A stretch of DNA of 40,393 bases, taken from Candidatus Rokubacteria bacterium 13_1_40CM_69_27. Its GTDB lineage: Bacteria; Methylomirabilota; Methylomirabilia; Rokubacteriales; CSP1-6. The stretch covers positions 1 through 40,393 of the forward strand of contig MNEF01000099.1 of the NCBI GenBank assembly GCA_001917535.1. Direction: 5' to 3'. Positions 23,803 to 32,506 of the stretch are shown here, piece after piece. Position 1 is the stretch's first letter. The number at the start of each line of letters is the position of its first letter. The notes under the pieces are model-generated. The model saw nothing but the letters and a program-made list of their open reading frames with translations. It was not told where the DNA came from and ran no database searches. A program made the translations under genes and the position numbers.

Positions 23803-24675
23803 TCACCGCGACCCGATCCGATACCAGGGGTGTGGCTGCCCCGGCACCTTGACGCGCAACGTGTAGATCGACGTGCGGGCGGTGAAGAACAGGGTCCGTA
23901 GATCAGGGCCGCCGAAGGCGAGGTTGGCCGGGACCTCTGGGGTGCGAATGATCCCGAGCCGAGCGCCATCGGGCGCGAAGACCCAGGTGCCTCCGGGGCC
24001 GGTGCAGTAGACCCGACCCTCCATGTCCACCTTCATGCCGTCGGGGACGCCGTCGGTCTCGTCGGAAGACATGTCGGCGAAGATACGGCGCCGCACCATG
24101 TTGCCGTGGGCATCGAGCTCGACGGCGTGGATGTACTGCGTCCAGCGCGTGTTGGCCACGTAGAGCACGCCCTCGTCCGGCGAGAAGGCCAACCCGTTCG
24201 GATACTCGCAGTCCGCCACCAGTGTGGTTTTCCCGTCCGGGGTGATGCGATAGACGCCGGCGTAGGGCAGCTCTCGCTCCCCGAGGGGTACACGCAAGCC
24301 GGGATCGGTGAAGTAGATGCTCCCGTCAGACTTGCACACCACGTCGTTGGGCCGGTTCAGGCGCTTGCCCTCGAAGCGATCCATCAGGATCTCGGAGCGG
24401 CCATCGGCCAGCCAGCGCGTGACGCGACGGTTGCCTCCCTCGCAGATGACCAGCCGGCCTTGCAGATCGAACGTCGTGCCATTGCCCTCGCCGGTCTTCG
24501 CTCGCACCAGCTCGGGCTCCTTGCCCGGCGTCAGGCGGTGCAGAGTACTCCGGCGAATGTCGACGAAATAGTAGAAGCCGTCGGGATGCCACAGGGGCCC
24601 TTCGGTGAAGACGAACCCCGTGGCCAGGCGTTCCGCATCCCGCGTTGCCAGAACCGCGGACAGGTCATCAGCCAT
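23803..24675 (-). CDS. SMP-30/gluconolactonase-family hydrolase
   Basis: A 290-residue six-bladed propeller. Metal-binding family motifs are present: TEGPLWHPDG (Glu near residue 23), NRPNDVVC, and NGLAFSPDEGVLYVANT with the catalytic Asp region nearby. Members hydrolyse sugar or other lactones with a divalent metal. The ATG at 24675 is preferred to an upstream in-frame start because GAGGAG lies before it and homology begins there. It heads the eight-gene minus-strand run that goes on to livF. A promoter for this strand must lie in the 119-bp gap shared with the BMP operon; I could not define it. Confidence 0.87.
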   Translation of the reverse strand: MADDLSAVLATRDAERLATGFVFTEGPLWHPDGFYYFVDIRRSTLHRLTPGKEPELVRAKTGEGNGTTFDLQGRLVICEGGNRRVTRWLADGRSEILMDRFEGKRLNRPNDVVCKSDGSIYFTDPGLRVPLGERELPYAGVYRITPDGKTTLVADCEYPNGLAFSPDEGVLYVANTRWTQYIHAVELDAHGNMVRRRIFADMSSDETDGVPDGMKVDMEGRVYCTGPGGTWVFAPDGARLGIIRTPEVPANLAFGGPDLRTLFFTARTSIYTLRVKVPGQPHPWYRIGSR

Positions 24676-24724
24676 GATGTGACACTCCTCGCGGGGACGG
24701 CCCGCGGCCAGATGATCGACGGCC

Positions 24725-24753
24725 ACCGTTCCGTGCGCAAGCCCGTCTATAAT
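24725..24753 (+). promoter_or_regulatory. Promoter of the BMP-type importer operon
   Basis: A perfect TATAAT (24748-24753) stands in GC-rich DNA 41 nt before the binding-protein ATG, with a weak -35 candidate ACCGTT (24725-24730) 17 nt upstream. The weak -35 hints at activator dependence. The gap is shared with the divergent SMP-30 operon. Confidence 0.55.
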
Positions 24754-24794
24754 GCGGGCCTGGAGCGACCAGGGAGCTTCGAGGGGAGGACATC

Positions 24795-25880
24795 ATGACT
24801 CGTCAAGGGATCCGAGGGTTCGTGCTCATCGCGCTGTTGGCGGCGATGCTGGTGCCAGGCGACACGCTCGCTCAGGCCAAGCCGAAGGTGGCGTTCGTTT
24901 ATACCGGACCGATCGGCGACGCCGGCTGGACGTTCCAGCACGACATCGCGCGCCGGCACCTCGAGCAGGCGCTTGGCGCGGAGACCACGTACATCGAGAG
25001 CATGCCGGAGACCGCCGACGCCGTTCGGGTCATGGAGCAGCTCATCCAGAAGGGCTACAAGATCCTGTTCATGACCTCGTTCGGCTACCAGAAGCTCTCC
25101 CTCGAGGTGGCCAAGAAGCACCCCGACGTGTTCATCGTCGGCACCGGCCCGGGCATTGGCCTGGCGCCGAACGTCAAGACCATGTACGGGCGCATCTGGG
25201 AGCCGCGCTACCTCACGGGGCTCATCGCCGGCAAGATGACGAAGTCGAACACCGTGGGGTTCGTCGCCGCCCACCCGACGCCCGGCGTCCTCCCCGGCAT
25301 CAACGCCTTTGCCCTCGGCGTGTGGGCGGCGAACCCGCAGGCCAAGGTCAAGGTCGTGTGGACGCGGACCTGGTACGACCCGCCCAAGGAGAAAGCCGCG
25401 GCCAAGGCGCTGATCGACGCGGGCGCCGACGTCATCGCCCAGCATCAGGACTCGCCGGCGCCGGTGCAGGCGGCGGCCGAGGCCGGCAAGTATGCTATCG
25501 GCAACAACTCCAACATGGCGCCGTTCGGGCCCAAGGCGTTCCTGACGGGTCCCGTCTACGACTGGCGGCCGCTCGACGAGGCCAACGTCAAGGCGATCCT
25601 GGCCGGGCAGTTCAAGTCCGAAGACTACTACGGCGGCCTCTCGGACGGGCTCCTGTCGCTGGCGCCGCTTCACGAAGCGATTCCCGACTCGGTCAAGAAG
25701 ATGGTCGAGCAGGCGCGGCAGGACATCATCAGCGGCAAGCTCCAGGTCTTCAAAGGGCCGATCAAGGACCAGGAGGGCACTCTTCGCGTCCCCGCCGGCG
25801 AGGTGATGAGTCTGAAGGACATCACCAGCACCCGCTGGCTCGTTCACGGGATCGACGGACCGTCGCCGACCGCGCAGTGA
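24795..25880 (+). CDS. BMP-family ABC transporter substrate-binding protein
   Basis: A 361-residue periplasmic protein of the Bmp/PnrA group, known for binding purine nucleosides and related ligands. It has a signal peptide ending TLAQA and no lipobox. Family segments are VAFVYTGPIGDAGWTFQHD, VMEQLIQKGYKILFMTSFGYQ and FIVGTGPG. Start ATG 24795 has GGGGAGG upstream. It is the first gene of a complete importer: binding protein, fused ATPase and two permeases, with gaps of 7 nt or overlaps. The nearby deaminase-like amidohydrolase suggests a nucleoside or N-heterocycle ligand, as an inference. Confidence 0.9.
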   Translation: MTRQGIRGFVLIALLAAMLVPGDTLAQAKPKVAFVYTGPIGDAGWTFQHDIARRHLEQALGAETTYIESMPETADAVRVMEQLIQKGYKILFMTSFGYQKLSLEVAKKHPDVFIVGTGPGIGLAPNVKTMYGRIWEPRYLTGLIAGKMTKSNTVGFVAAHPTPGVLPGINAFALGVWAANPQAKVKVVWTRTWYDPPKEKAAAKALIDAGADVIAQHQDSPAPVQAAAEAGKYAIGNNSNMAPFGPKAFLTGPVYDWRPLDEANVKAILAGQFKSEDYYGGLSDGLLSLAPLHEAIPDSVKKMVEQARQDIISGKLQVFKGPIKDQEGTLRVPAGEVMSLKDITSTRWLVHGIDGPSPTAQ

Positions 25881-25887
25881 GCGGTTG

Positions 25888-27408
25888 ATGGCGGACGCTC
25901 GACCCCCAGCGCTCGTCGAGCTCCGCGGGATCGTCAAGGTCTTTCCCGGCGCGCTGGCCAACGCCGGAATCGACCTCGCCATCTACCCGGGCGAGGTGCT
26001 GGCCCTGCTCGGGGAGAACGGGGCGGGCAAGACCACGCTCATGAACATCCTGAGCGGGCTCTACCGTCCCGACGAAGGCGAGATTCGCGTCGTCGGCGAG
26101 CGGGTCGTCCTCCGCTCGCCGCGCGACGCCATCGAGCGCGGCATCGGCATGGTCCACCAGCACTTCCGGCTGGTGGAGCGCTTCACCGTCGCCGAGAACG
26201 TCCTCCTCGGCAGCCACACGCCGCGCTTCCGGCTGAGTCCCGGGCAGGTGCTCGAACACGTCCGCGCGCTCGGGGCCCGGCACGAGATCGCGCTCGATCC
26301 GCGCGCCTACGTTGGCGACCTCTCGGTCGGCGAACGTCAGCGCGTCGAGATCCTCAAGGTGCTCTACCGCGGCTCGCGGGTGCTGATCTTCGACGAGCCG
26401 ACCGCGGTGCTGGCGCCGCCAGAGGTCGACTCGCTCTTCGCCGGCATCCGGCGCATCGTCGGCGAGGGGCGGGCGGTGGTGTTCATCAGCCACAAACTCG
26501 ACGAGGTTCTGCGCATCGCCACCCGTATCGTGGTGCTCCGGCACGGCCGCGTGGCGGGCGCCATGCCGCGCGCTGAGGCCACGCCCGGCAAGCTCGCGAC
26601 GCTGATGGTCGGGCGCGAGATCCCGTCACGTCCGCGCGTGGCGGCCGCGCGGGGCTCGTTGCGCCTGCGGGTCGAGGACGTGGCCGCGCGGGGCGAGCGT
26701 GGCTATCTCGCCGTGGACGGCGCCTCGCTCACCGTCCACTCGGGCGAGATCGTCGGCGTCGCCGGCGTGGCCGGCAACGGGCAGGCTGAGCTGGCCGAGA
26801 CCATCGCAGGCATCCGGGCGCCGCTGCGTGGTCGGGTGTGGCTCGACGAGCACGACGTGACGACGCGGCCGGCGCGCGAAATCCGCGAGCGCGGCCTCGC
26901 CTTCATTCCCGAGGATCGCCACCGGCAGGGCCTGGTCCCGGCCTTCAACGTCGTCGAGAACGCCATCCTGACCTGCTACGCGCGAGCGCCCATCTCGAGG
27001 GGTGGCCTCCTCCGCCGACGGCCGGCGCGCACCCACGCGCGGCGCCTGGTTGAGGCGTTCCAGATCCAGGCTTCGCTGGAGACGCCCGTTCGCGCGCTCT
27101 CCGGCGGCAACCAGCAGCGCCTCCTCGTCGCGCGCGAGGCGGCGCAGGAGCCGAAGGTGCTGGTCGCGCTGCACCCGACGGCGGGGCTCGACGTCGCCTC
27201 GACCGAGGCGGTGCACCGCATCCTGCTCGAACTGCGCGCGCGCGGCGTCGCCGTGTTATTGGTCTCCGAGCACCTCGACGAGGTGCTGGCCCTGTCCGAT
27301 CGGGTCCTGGTCATGTATCGCGGCCGCATCGTCCACGAGCGGCCGGCGAGTCACGCCGACGTCGATGAGATTGGCCTCTACATGACCGGCGTGGGCGAGC
27401 CGCCGTAG
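25888..27408 (+). CDS. ABC transporter ATP-binding protein with two fused nucleotide-binding domains
   Basis: A 506-residue protein of the sugar/nucleoside importer type (as in YufO/NupO or RbsA). The first domain is canonical: GENGAGKTT (42-50), LSVGERQRVEILK and VLIFDEPTAVLAP. The second has a degenerate Walker A (GVAGNGQAE), an intact LSGGNQQRLLVARE signature, and VLVALHPTAGLDV in place of Walker B, so probably only the first site hydrolyses ATP fully; this asymmetry is usual in the family. ATG 25888 is preferred over TTG 25885. Its stop overlaps the next start by one base. Confidence 0.92.
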   Translation: MADARPPALVELRGIVKVFPGALANAGIDLAIYPGEVLALLGENGAGKTTLMNILSGLYRPDEGEIRVVGERVVLRSPRDAIERGIGMVHQHFRLVERFTVAENVLLGSHTPRFRLSPGQVLEHVRALGARHEIALDPRAYVGDLSVGERQRVEILKVLYRGSRVLIFDEPTAVLAPPEVDSLFAGIRRIVGEGRAVVFISHKLDEVLRIATRIVVLRHGRVAGAMPRAEATPGKLATLMVGREIPSRPRVAAARGSLRLRVEDVAARGERGYLAVDGASLTVHSGEIVGVAGVAGNGQAELAETIAGIRAPLRGRVWLDEHDVTTRPAREIRERGLAFIPEDRHRQGLVPAFNVVENAILTCYARAPISRGGLLRRRPARTHARRLVEAFQIQASLETPVRALSGGNQQRLLVAREAAQEPKVLVALHPTAGLDVASTEAVHRILLELRARGVAVLLVSEHLDEVLALSDRVLVMYRGRIVHERPASHADVDEIGLYMTGVGEPP

Positions 27409-28514
27409 TGGCCGACGCGACGCTGGCGATCGAGCGCCCGGCGCCGCGGCCGAGGATCCCCGAGTGGGTTGAAGCTATCCTCGTCCGCCTGGCGGGTATC
27501 GTGGCGGCGCTGCTCGTCTGCGCGGTGCTGCTTCTTCTGCAGGGCTACCATCCCTTGCTGGCATACGCCGACATGGCGGTCGGCGCGTTCGGCAGTCGCT
27601 TTGCCATCGAGCAGACGCTGCTCAAGGCCATCCCGCTCATGCTCACGACGCTCGGCGTGACGCTCACGTTCACCGCCGGGTTGTGGAACATCGGCGCCGA
27701 AGGCCAGCTGACGATCGGCGCCCTGGCTGCGGCGTGGCTGGCCCTGAATCACCCGAGTCTGCCCGCGCTGGTTCTGCTCCCCGGCATGGTGCTGCTGGGC
27801 TTGCTCGGGGGCGCGCTCTGGGCGCTGGTGCCCGCCGTCCCCAGGGCCTACGTCGGCATGAACGAGGTGATCTCGACGCTGCTCCTGAACTACGTGGCGC
27901 TGCTCGTCGTCGACTACCTGGTCTTCGGATCGTGGGCCGATCCGACCGCCTTCAACTTCCCGTACTCGCCGGCGTTCTCCGACACGGCTCGGCTGCCGAT
28001 GCTCTTCGGCGACGTTCATCTCGGGCTGGTCTTCGCTCTCGCCGCGACCGTCGTGGTGGCCGCGGCCCTCGGCCACACCCCGTGGGGTTACGAGATCCGG
28101 ACGAGCGGCGCCAGCCCCGGCGCCGCCCGGTACGCGGGGATGCCGGTGACGCGCAACATCCTCGTCGCTATGGCGGCCAGCGGCGCGCTGTCGGGGCTGG
28201 CCGGCATGGCCGAGGTCAGCGGCATGATCTTCCGCGTCCAGCAGGGGCTCTCACCGGGCTACGGTTACAGCGCCATCATCATCGCCTGGCTCGCCAAGCT
28301 GAACCCCTGGGCGGCGGTGCCGGTCGCGATTCTCTTCGCCGGGCTCTTGAACGGCGGCTTCGCGCTGCAGACCTCGAAGGTGCCGGCGGCGATCACCTAC
28401 ATGATCCAGGCGGCGATCCTCTTCCTGGTCGTCGCCGGCGAGTCGCTCCTCGCGCGAGTGCGGCGCGCGCGGGCGGCGGCGGCTCAGAAGGCGGCGCTGG
28501 GAGGCGCCCGGTGA
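27408..28514 (+). CDS. BMP-type ABC transporter permease 1
   Basis: A 368-residue permease starting at GTG 27408, which shares its G with the preceding TAG stop. It has about ten hydrophobic segments and the family pattern LTFTAGLWNIGAEGQLTIGA, YVGMNEVISTLLLNY and an EAA-like loop with ASPGAARYAGM. It resembles the larger permease of nucleoside ABC importers (NupP/YufP type). The C-terminal tail is rich in Arg and Ala and cytoplasmic. It overlaps the second permease gene by 4 nt (GTGA). Confidence 0.92.
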   Translation: MADATLAIERPAPRPRIPEWVEAILVRLAGIVAALLVCAVLLLLQGYHPLLAYADMAVGAFGSRFAIEQTLLKAIPLMLTTLGVTLTFTAGLWNIGAEGQLTIGALAAAWLALNHPSLPALVLLPGMVLLGLLGGALWALVPAVPRAYVGMNEVISTLLLNYVALLVVDYLVFGSWADPTAFNFPYSPAFSDTARLPMLFGDVHLGLVFALAATVVVAAALGHTPWGYEIRTSGASPGAARYAGMPVTRNILVAMAASGALSGLAGMAEVSGMIFRVQQGLSPGYGYSAIIIAWLAKLNPWAAVPVAILFAGLLNGGFALQTSKVPAAITYMIQAAILFLVVAGESLLARVRRARAAAAQKAALGGAR

Positions 28515-29434
28515 GCGAAGACCAGCTCGTTCGGCTGCTGGCGGCGACCATCGCCATGGGCACGCCATTGGTCTTCGCCGCCTTCGGCGAGATCCTGGCC
28601 GAGTCGAGCGGAGTCCTGAACCTCGGAGTCGAGGGGATGATGCTGGTCGGCGCGGTAGCGGCCTTCATCGCGGTCGTCGTCACCGGTAGCCCGTGGCTGG
28701 GCGTGGTGGCCGGGATGCTGGGCGCCGGCGCGCTGGCCGCAGGGCATGCGTTGCTCACCGTCACGCTCAGGGCCGATCAGGTCACCGCCGGGCTCGCGCT
28801 GGCGCTGTTCGGCGGCGGGCTGTCGAGCTTCCTCGGCAAATCGTATATCGGCGTGCCGAACCCGGCGCCGTTCGCTGCGATCTCGGTGCCCGGCCTCTCG
28901 CAGCTTCCAATTCTCGGCCGATCCGTCTTCACGCAGGACGCGCTCGTCTACGTCAGCTACGTGATGATCCCGCTCGGCTGGTGGTGGCTCTACCGGACGC
29001 GCCCGGGCCTGCACCTGCGCGCATGCGGCGAGAGCCCGGGCACGGCCGACGCCATGGGCATCGGCGTCGTCGCGATCCGATACGCGTCGGTCATCGTGGG
29101 CGGCATGTTCGCCGGGCTCGGCGGCGCCTACCTCTCGCTGGCGTACGTGCCGGCCTGGACCGAGAACCTGACCGCCGGGCTCGGCTGGATCGCGCTGGCG
29201 CTGGTCATCTTCGCCACGTGGAATCCGCTCCGGCTGGTCTTCGGCGCGTATCTCTTCGGTAGCGTGGAGGCCATGGGCTTCCGGGCACAGGTGCTCGGCA
29301 TCCAGGCCAACACCATCGTGCTGCGGATGATGCCGTACGTGGCGACGCTCACCGTCATGCTGCTGCTCGCGTTCTGGCGGCGTCGGCTCGCGATGCCGAG
29401 TGCCCTCGGCCTGCCGTACTCGCGCGAGCAGTAG
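28511..29434 (+). CDS. BMP-type ABC transporter permease 2
   Basis: A 307-residue permease beginning at GTG 28511 within the GTGA overlap with permease 1. It carries the typical opening MGTPLVFAAFGEILAESSG and LNLGVEGMMLVGA, and CGESPGTADAMGI as its ATPase-contact loop. It forms the heterodimeric channel with permease 1 (NupQ/YufQ type). A longer upstream reading frame exists but only overlaps permease 1 in another frame. The gene ends 4 nt from the stop of the convergent amidohydrolase; no terminator can fit in between, so transcripts of the two must overlap. Confidence 0.92.
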   Translation: MSEDQLVRLLAATIAMGTPLVFAAFGEILAESSGVLNLGVEGMMLVGAVAAFIAVVVTGSPWLGVVAGMLGAGALAAGHALLTVTLRADQVTAGLALALFGGGLSSFLGKSYIGVPNPAPFAAISVPGLSQLPILGRSVFTQDALVYVSYVMIPLGWWWLYRTRPGLHLRACGESPGTADAMGIGVVAIRYASVIVGGMFAGLGGAYLSLAYVPAWTENLTAGLGWIALALVIFATWNPLRLVFGAYLFGSVEAMGFRAQVLGIQANTIVLRMMPYVATLTVMLLLAFWRRRLAMPSALGLPYSREQ

Positions 29435-29438
29435 ACGC

Positions 29439-30944
29439 TCAGGCCCCAAACCGCGGCGGCGGGAACGCGCTGAAGCCGAGATCCTGCGCGACCGCGCGCC
29501 GGTGCATCTCCTCGAGGTACGGACGCACCCGCTCGGCCTGCTCTCGCATGCTCTGGTTGTCGGCCATGAACTTCCGCGCCAGCTCGATGGCTTCCTCGCG
29601 GAGCGCGCGGAGGTCGATGGTCGTGAGCCGCCCCTCGTCGACCACGACGCGGCCATTGACGAGGACCGTGCGCACCGACGACCCGTTCTCGCAGTAGACG
29701 AGCTGCCGGACGGGATCGTTCAGCGGTACCCAGCCGAGGGGGCCGAGGTCGAGGAGCACGAGGTCGGCGCGGCGACCGGCCTCGACGGCCCCCAGCTCGT
29801 TCTCGAGCCCTATCGAGCGCGCGCCGCCCGCCGTCGCCATCCTGAGCGCCGTCCGCGCCAGGCTGCCCGCCTTCGGAATCGGCCCATCCAGGTTCTGGAG
29901 CAGCGCGGCGAATTTCACGCTGTCGAAGAGGCTCGAGGTGTCGTTGGCTGACGGGTTGTCGGTCCCCAGCGCAACATTCACGCCGGCCTCGAGCAGCCGC
30001 GGCACCGGCGCCACACCGCTCACGAGCTTCAAGTTGCAGATCGGGTTGTGGGCGACCGTCGCCCCGGCCTCCGCGAGCATCGCGATGTCCTCGCGCGAGA
30101 GCCAGACGCCGTGGATCACGGTGAGCCGCGAGGACAGGAAGCCGAGGTCCCGGAGATGGGCGACCATGCTCTTGCCGTAGAGCTCCCGCGCCGTGACTGC
30201 CTGCACCTTGGTTTCGAGGATGTGGCTGTGGATCGGGCGACGCTCCCTCTCGGAGGCCGAGGCGAAAGCGCGCAGGAGCTCGTCGGTGCAGCGCTGGGGC
30301 CCCGCCGGCGCCAGCATGACGTGCACGCGCCCTTCGCGGCGGTCCCAGTCCTTCACCAGGCGGCTGTGGAAGCCGAGGATCTCGTTCACCGACGGCGGCG
30401 TTCGGTCGAGCCCGTCGCGCTCCGCCTGCGGCATGATCGTGTCGAGGTACGGCATCGTCCGGGTGAACGGCCGGTTCCAGATCATCGGCGCCGCGCCGAC
30501 GCGGAGCCCGACGTCGACGTAGCCCTGGATTTCCGCACCGAGCGACTCCACCGTCATCGAGCGTGCGTGCATGTTGTCGACACAGGCCGTCGTCCCGCTC
30601 AGGACCATCTCGGCGGCGCAGAGCTGCGACCGGGCGGTGGCGCCGCGGTCGGAGAGGGGCGCCTGAAACAGCGGGCTCACGCACAGGATCCACATCTCGA
30701 GCGGCAGTCCCTCCCACATACCCCGGTGGAACCGGTCGTAGGAGTGGAAGTGAGCGTTGACCAGGCCAGGCATCACGAGCCGACCGGAGGCGTCGATGAC
30801 CCGATCGAAGGGCCCCTCGCGCTCCGTGAGCCGCCCGCCGACGCGCGCGATCCGCTCGTCCTCGACGAGCACGTCCTCGCCGACGAGGACGTGGTCCTCG
30901 CGGTCCAGCGTGAGCACCGTTCCCCCGCGGATCAGTGTTTTCAT
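29439..30944 (-). CDS. ATZ/TRZ-type amidohydrolase (deaminase-like)
   Basis: A 501-residue metal-dependent hydrolase of the cytosine/guanine deaminase and chlorohydrolase branch. The mononuclear site is complete: NAHFHSYDR (His65, His67), HSHILETK (His241, Glu244), VIHGVWL (His278) and GTDNPSAND (Asp329). It would deaminate or dechlorinate an N-heterocycle in the cytoplasm; which one is unknown. It converges tail to tail on the BMP importer with a 4-nt gap, a layout seen for transporter and enzyme of the same pathway. Upstream lies a decayed regulator stub ending 7 nt before the start, with GAGGG as ribosome-binding site. Confidence 0.87.
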   Translation of the reverse strand: MKTLIRGGTVLTLDREDHVLVGEDVLVEDERIARVGGRLTEREGPFDRVIDASGRLVMPGLVNAHFHSYDRFHRGMWEGLPLEMWILCVSPLFQAPLSDRGATARSQLCAAEMVLSGTTACVDNMHARSMTVESLGAEIQGYVDVGLRVGAAPMIWNRPFTRTMPYLDTIMPQAERDGLDRTPPSVNEILGFHSRLVKDWDRREGRVHVMLAPAGPQRCTDELLRAFASASERERRPIHSHILETKVQAVTARELYGKSMVAHLRDLGFLSSRLTVIHGVWLSREDIAMLAEAGATVAHNPICNLKLVSGVAPVPRLLEAGVNVALGTDNPSANDTSSLFDSVKFAALLQNLDGPIPKAGSLARTALRMATAGGARSIGLENELGAVEAGRRADLVLLDLGPLGWVPLNDPVRQLVYCENGSSVRTVLVNGRVVVDEGRLTTIDLRALREEAIELARKFMADNQSMREQAERVRPYLEEMHRRAVAQDLGFSAFPPPRFGA

Positions 30945-30951
30945 AGGGCCC

Positions 30952-31143
30952 TCATTTTAGGCACGGTGGCGCACTGGTCAAGTCATCCTCGCCGTGTCCG
31001 GAGCTGGACGCGGCGCGCTCTTCCTGGAGACAGAAGATCGCGTCGAGTCTCTCCGGCCCGGCCGTTCGCTCGATCCCGAGCTCGTGTCGCTTGGTGGAGA
31101 GTTGCTGGCGCCGGATCCCGAGCAGCTTCGGGGCGCCCCGGCG
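30952..31143 (-). pseudogene. C-terminal helix-turn-helix stub, Fis/NtrC-like
   Basis: From about 31128 the minus strand reads KLLGIRRQQLSTKRHELGIER, continuing to a TGA at 30952-30954. This is the pattern of the Fis-type DNA-binding helix-turn-helix that ends NtrC-class regulators (typically A-A-x-L-L-G-I-x-R-x-x-L-Y-x-K-x-x-x-L-G-I). Just upstream, a different frame gives a Leu-Asn-Ala-Ala-Gly stretch like the preceding helix, so a frameshift also seems present. The receiver and AAA+ domains are missing. It is 7 nt ahead of the amidohydrolase, so the lost gene may once have regulated it; that is inference. Confidence 0.45.
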
Positions 31144-31236
31144 GCGTTGAGGGTCCGACGGGACGGTCGAGGCCTATCCGCAAGTTTCGGACTCCCACCG
31201 GATCTCCGAATGCTGCATCATATCCGCGCGCCACCC

Positions 31237-32469
31237 ATGACAGGCGACCAGGCTTCGGTGCAGTGCTGCGTCGTCGGAGGCGGGCCGGCCGGCATGATGC
31301 TCGGACTGCTGCTGGCCCGCGCCGGGGTCACGGTCCGCGTGCTCGAGAAGCACGCAGACTTCCTGCGCGACTTCCGCGGCGACACGATCCACCCGTCGAC
31401 GCTCGAGGTCATGCACGAGCTCGGGCTCCTGGATGACCTCCTGAGGCTGCCGCACCAGGAGGTCCGCGAGCTGGCGGCGCAGATCGGCGACGTCACGGTG
31501 CGGGTCGCCGACTTCACCCACCTGCCGACGCGGTGCCGGTTCCTCGCCTTCATGCCGCAGTGGGACTTCCTCGACTTCCTGGCCGGGGCAGCGGCGCGGT
31601 ATCCCGGATTCCGCCTGCAGATGCGGACCGAGGCCACCGGGCTCCTCGAAGAGGCGGGGCGCGTGGTCGGGGTGCCGGCGATGACGGAGGCCGGGCCCCT
31701 CGCGCTTCGTGCCGACCTCGTCGTCGCCGCCGACGGCCGACAGTCCCTGGTCCGCGCGCAGGCCGGGCTGCCCGTGGAGGAGCTGGGCGCCCCGATGGAC
31801 GTGCTGTGGTTCCGGCTCTCGCGCGGATCTCAGGAGAGCGGGCAGACCATGGGCCGGTTCGACACGGGCCAGATCTTCGTCATGATCGACCGCGGGGAGT
31901 ATTGGCAGTGCGGTTACGTGATCCCCAAGGGCCGGTTCGACGAGATTCGCCAGGGCGGCCTCCCGGCCTTCCGGGAACGCGTGGCGCGGCTCGCGCCACT
32001 GGTGAGAGGGCATGTCGGCGAGCTCCGCACCTGGGACGACGTGAAGCTGCTGACCGTGCGGGTAGATCGACTGTCCCGATGGTATCGGCCGGGTCTCCTG
32101 TGCATCGGCGACGCCGCGCACGCGATGTCTCCGATCGGCGGTGTCGGCATCAACCTCGCGATCCAGGACGCCGTCGCCGCCGCCAACATCCTGGCCGAGC
32201 CATTGCGAACGCGATCGGTGGCGATCGAGCACTTGCGCCAGGTGCAGCGACGTCGGGAGTGGCCCACCCGGGTGACCCAACGGTTCCAGGTGGCCATCCA
32301 GAATCGGGTCATCGCCTCCGTGCTCGGCGCCTCCAGGCCGCTCACGCCGCCGCTGGCCGTGCGGCTGCTCGGGCTCGTTCCGCTGCTGCGGCGGATCCCG
32401 GCCCGGCTGGTCGGCATCGGCATCCGGCCGGAGCACGTGAGGGCGCCCATTACGCCCGTGACCGAGTGA
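31237..32469 (+). CDS. FAD-dependent aromatic monooxygenase (PHBH/UbiH type)
   Basis: A 410-residue class A flavoprotein monooxygenase. The dinucleotide-binding GGGPAG (14-19), the DG motif region ADGRQSLVR (165-173) and the second FAD motif GDAAHAMSP (291-299) followed by GGVGINLAIQDA are all present. Members add one oxygen atom to an aromatic ring using NAD(P)H. The ATG at 31237 is taken because the flavin-binding strand follows directly; the ATG at 31210 is an alternative and neither has a strong ribosome-binding site. A much longer frame upstream is judged non-coding because it overlaps the regulator stub. It starts a plus-strand run with enoyl-CoA hydratase and Mo-hydroxylase genes. Confidence 0.85.
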   Translation: MTGDQASVQCCVVGGGPAGMMLGLLLARAGVTVRVLEKHADFLRDFRGDTIHPSTLEVMHELGLLDDLLRLPHQEVRELAAQIGDVTVRVADFTHLPTRCRFLAFMPQWDFLDFLAGAAARYPGFRLQMRTEATGLLEEAGRVVGVPAMTEAGPLALRADLVVAADGRQSLVRAQAGLPVEELGAPMDVLWFRLSRGSQESGQTMGRFDTGQIFVMIDRGEYWQCGYVIPKGRFDEIRQGGLPAFRERVARLAPLVRGHVGELRTWDDVKLLTVRVDRLSRWYRPGLLCIGDAAHAMSPIGGVGINLAIQDAVAAANILAEPLRTRSVAIEHLRQVQRRREWPTRVTQRFQVAIQNRVIASVLGASRPLTPPLAVRLLGLVPLLRRIPARLVGIGIRPEHVRAPITPVTE

Positions 32470-32506
32470 GGCCGCGATTACGGAGCCGCTGGATAAGGAG
32501 CCTGCC

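Noticed and set aside
30994..31236. N-terminal extension of about 81 residues on the FAD monooxygenase
   Set aside because: The extension has no family likeness, overlaps the regulator stub on the other strand, and flavin monooxygenases of this class start close to the GGGPAG motif.
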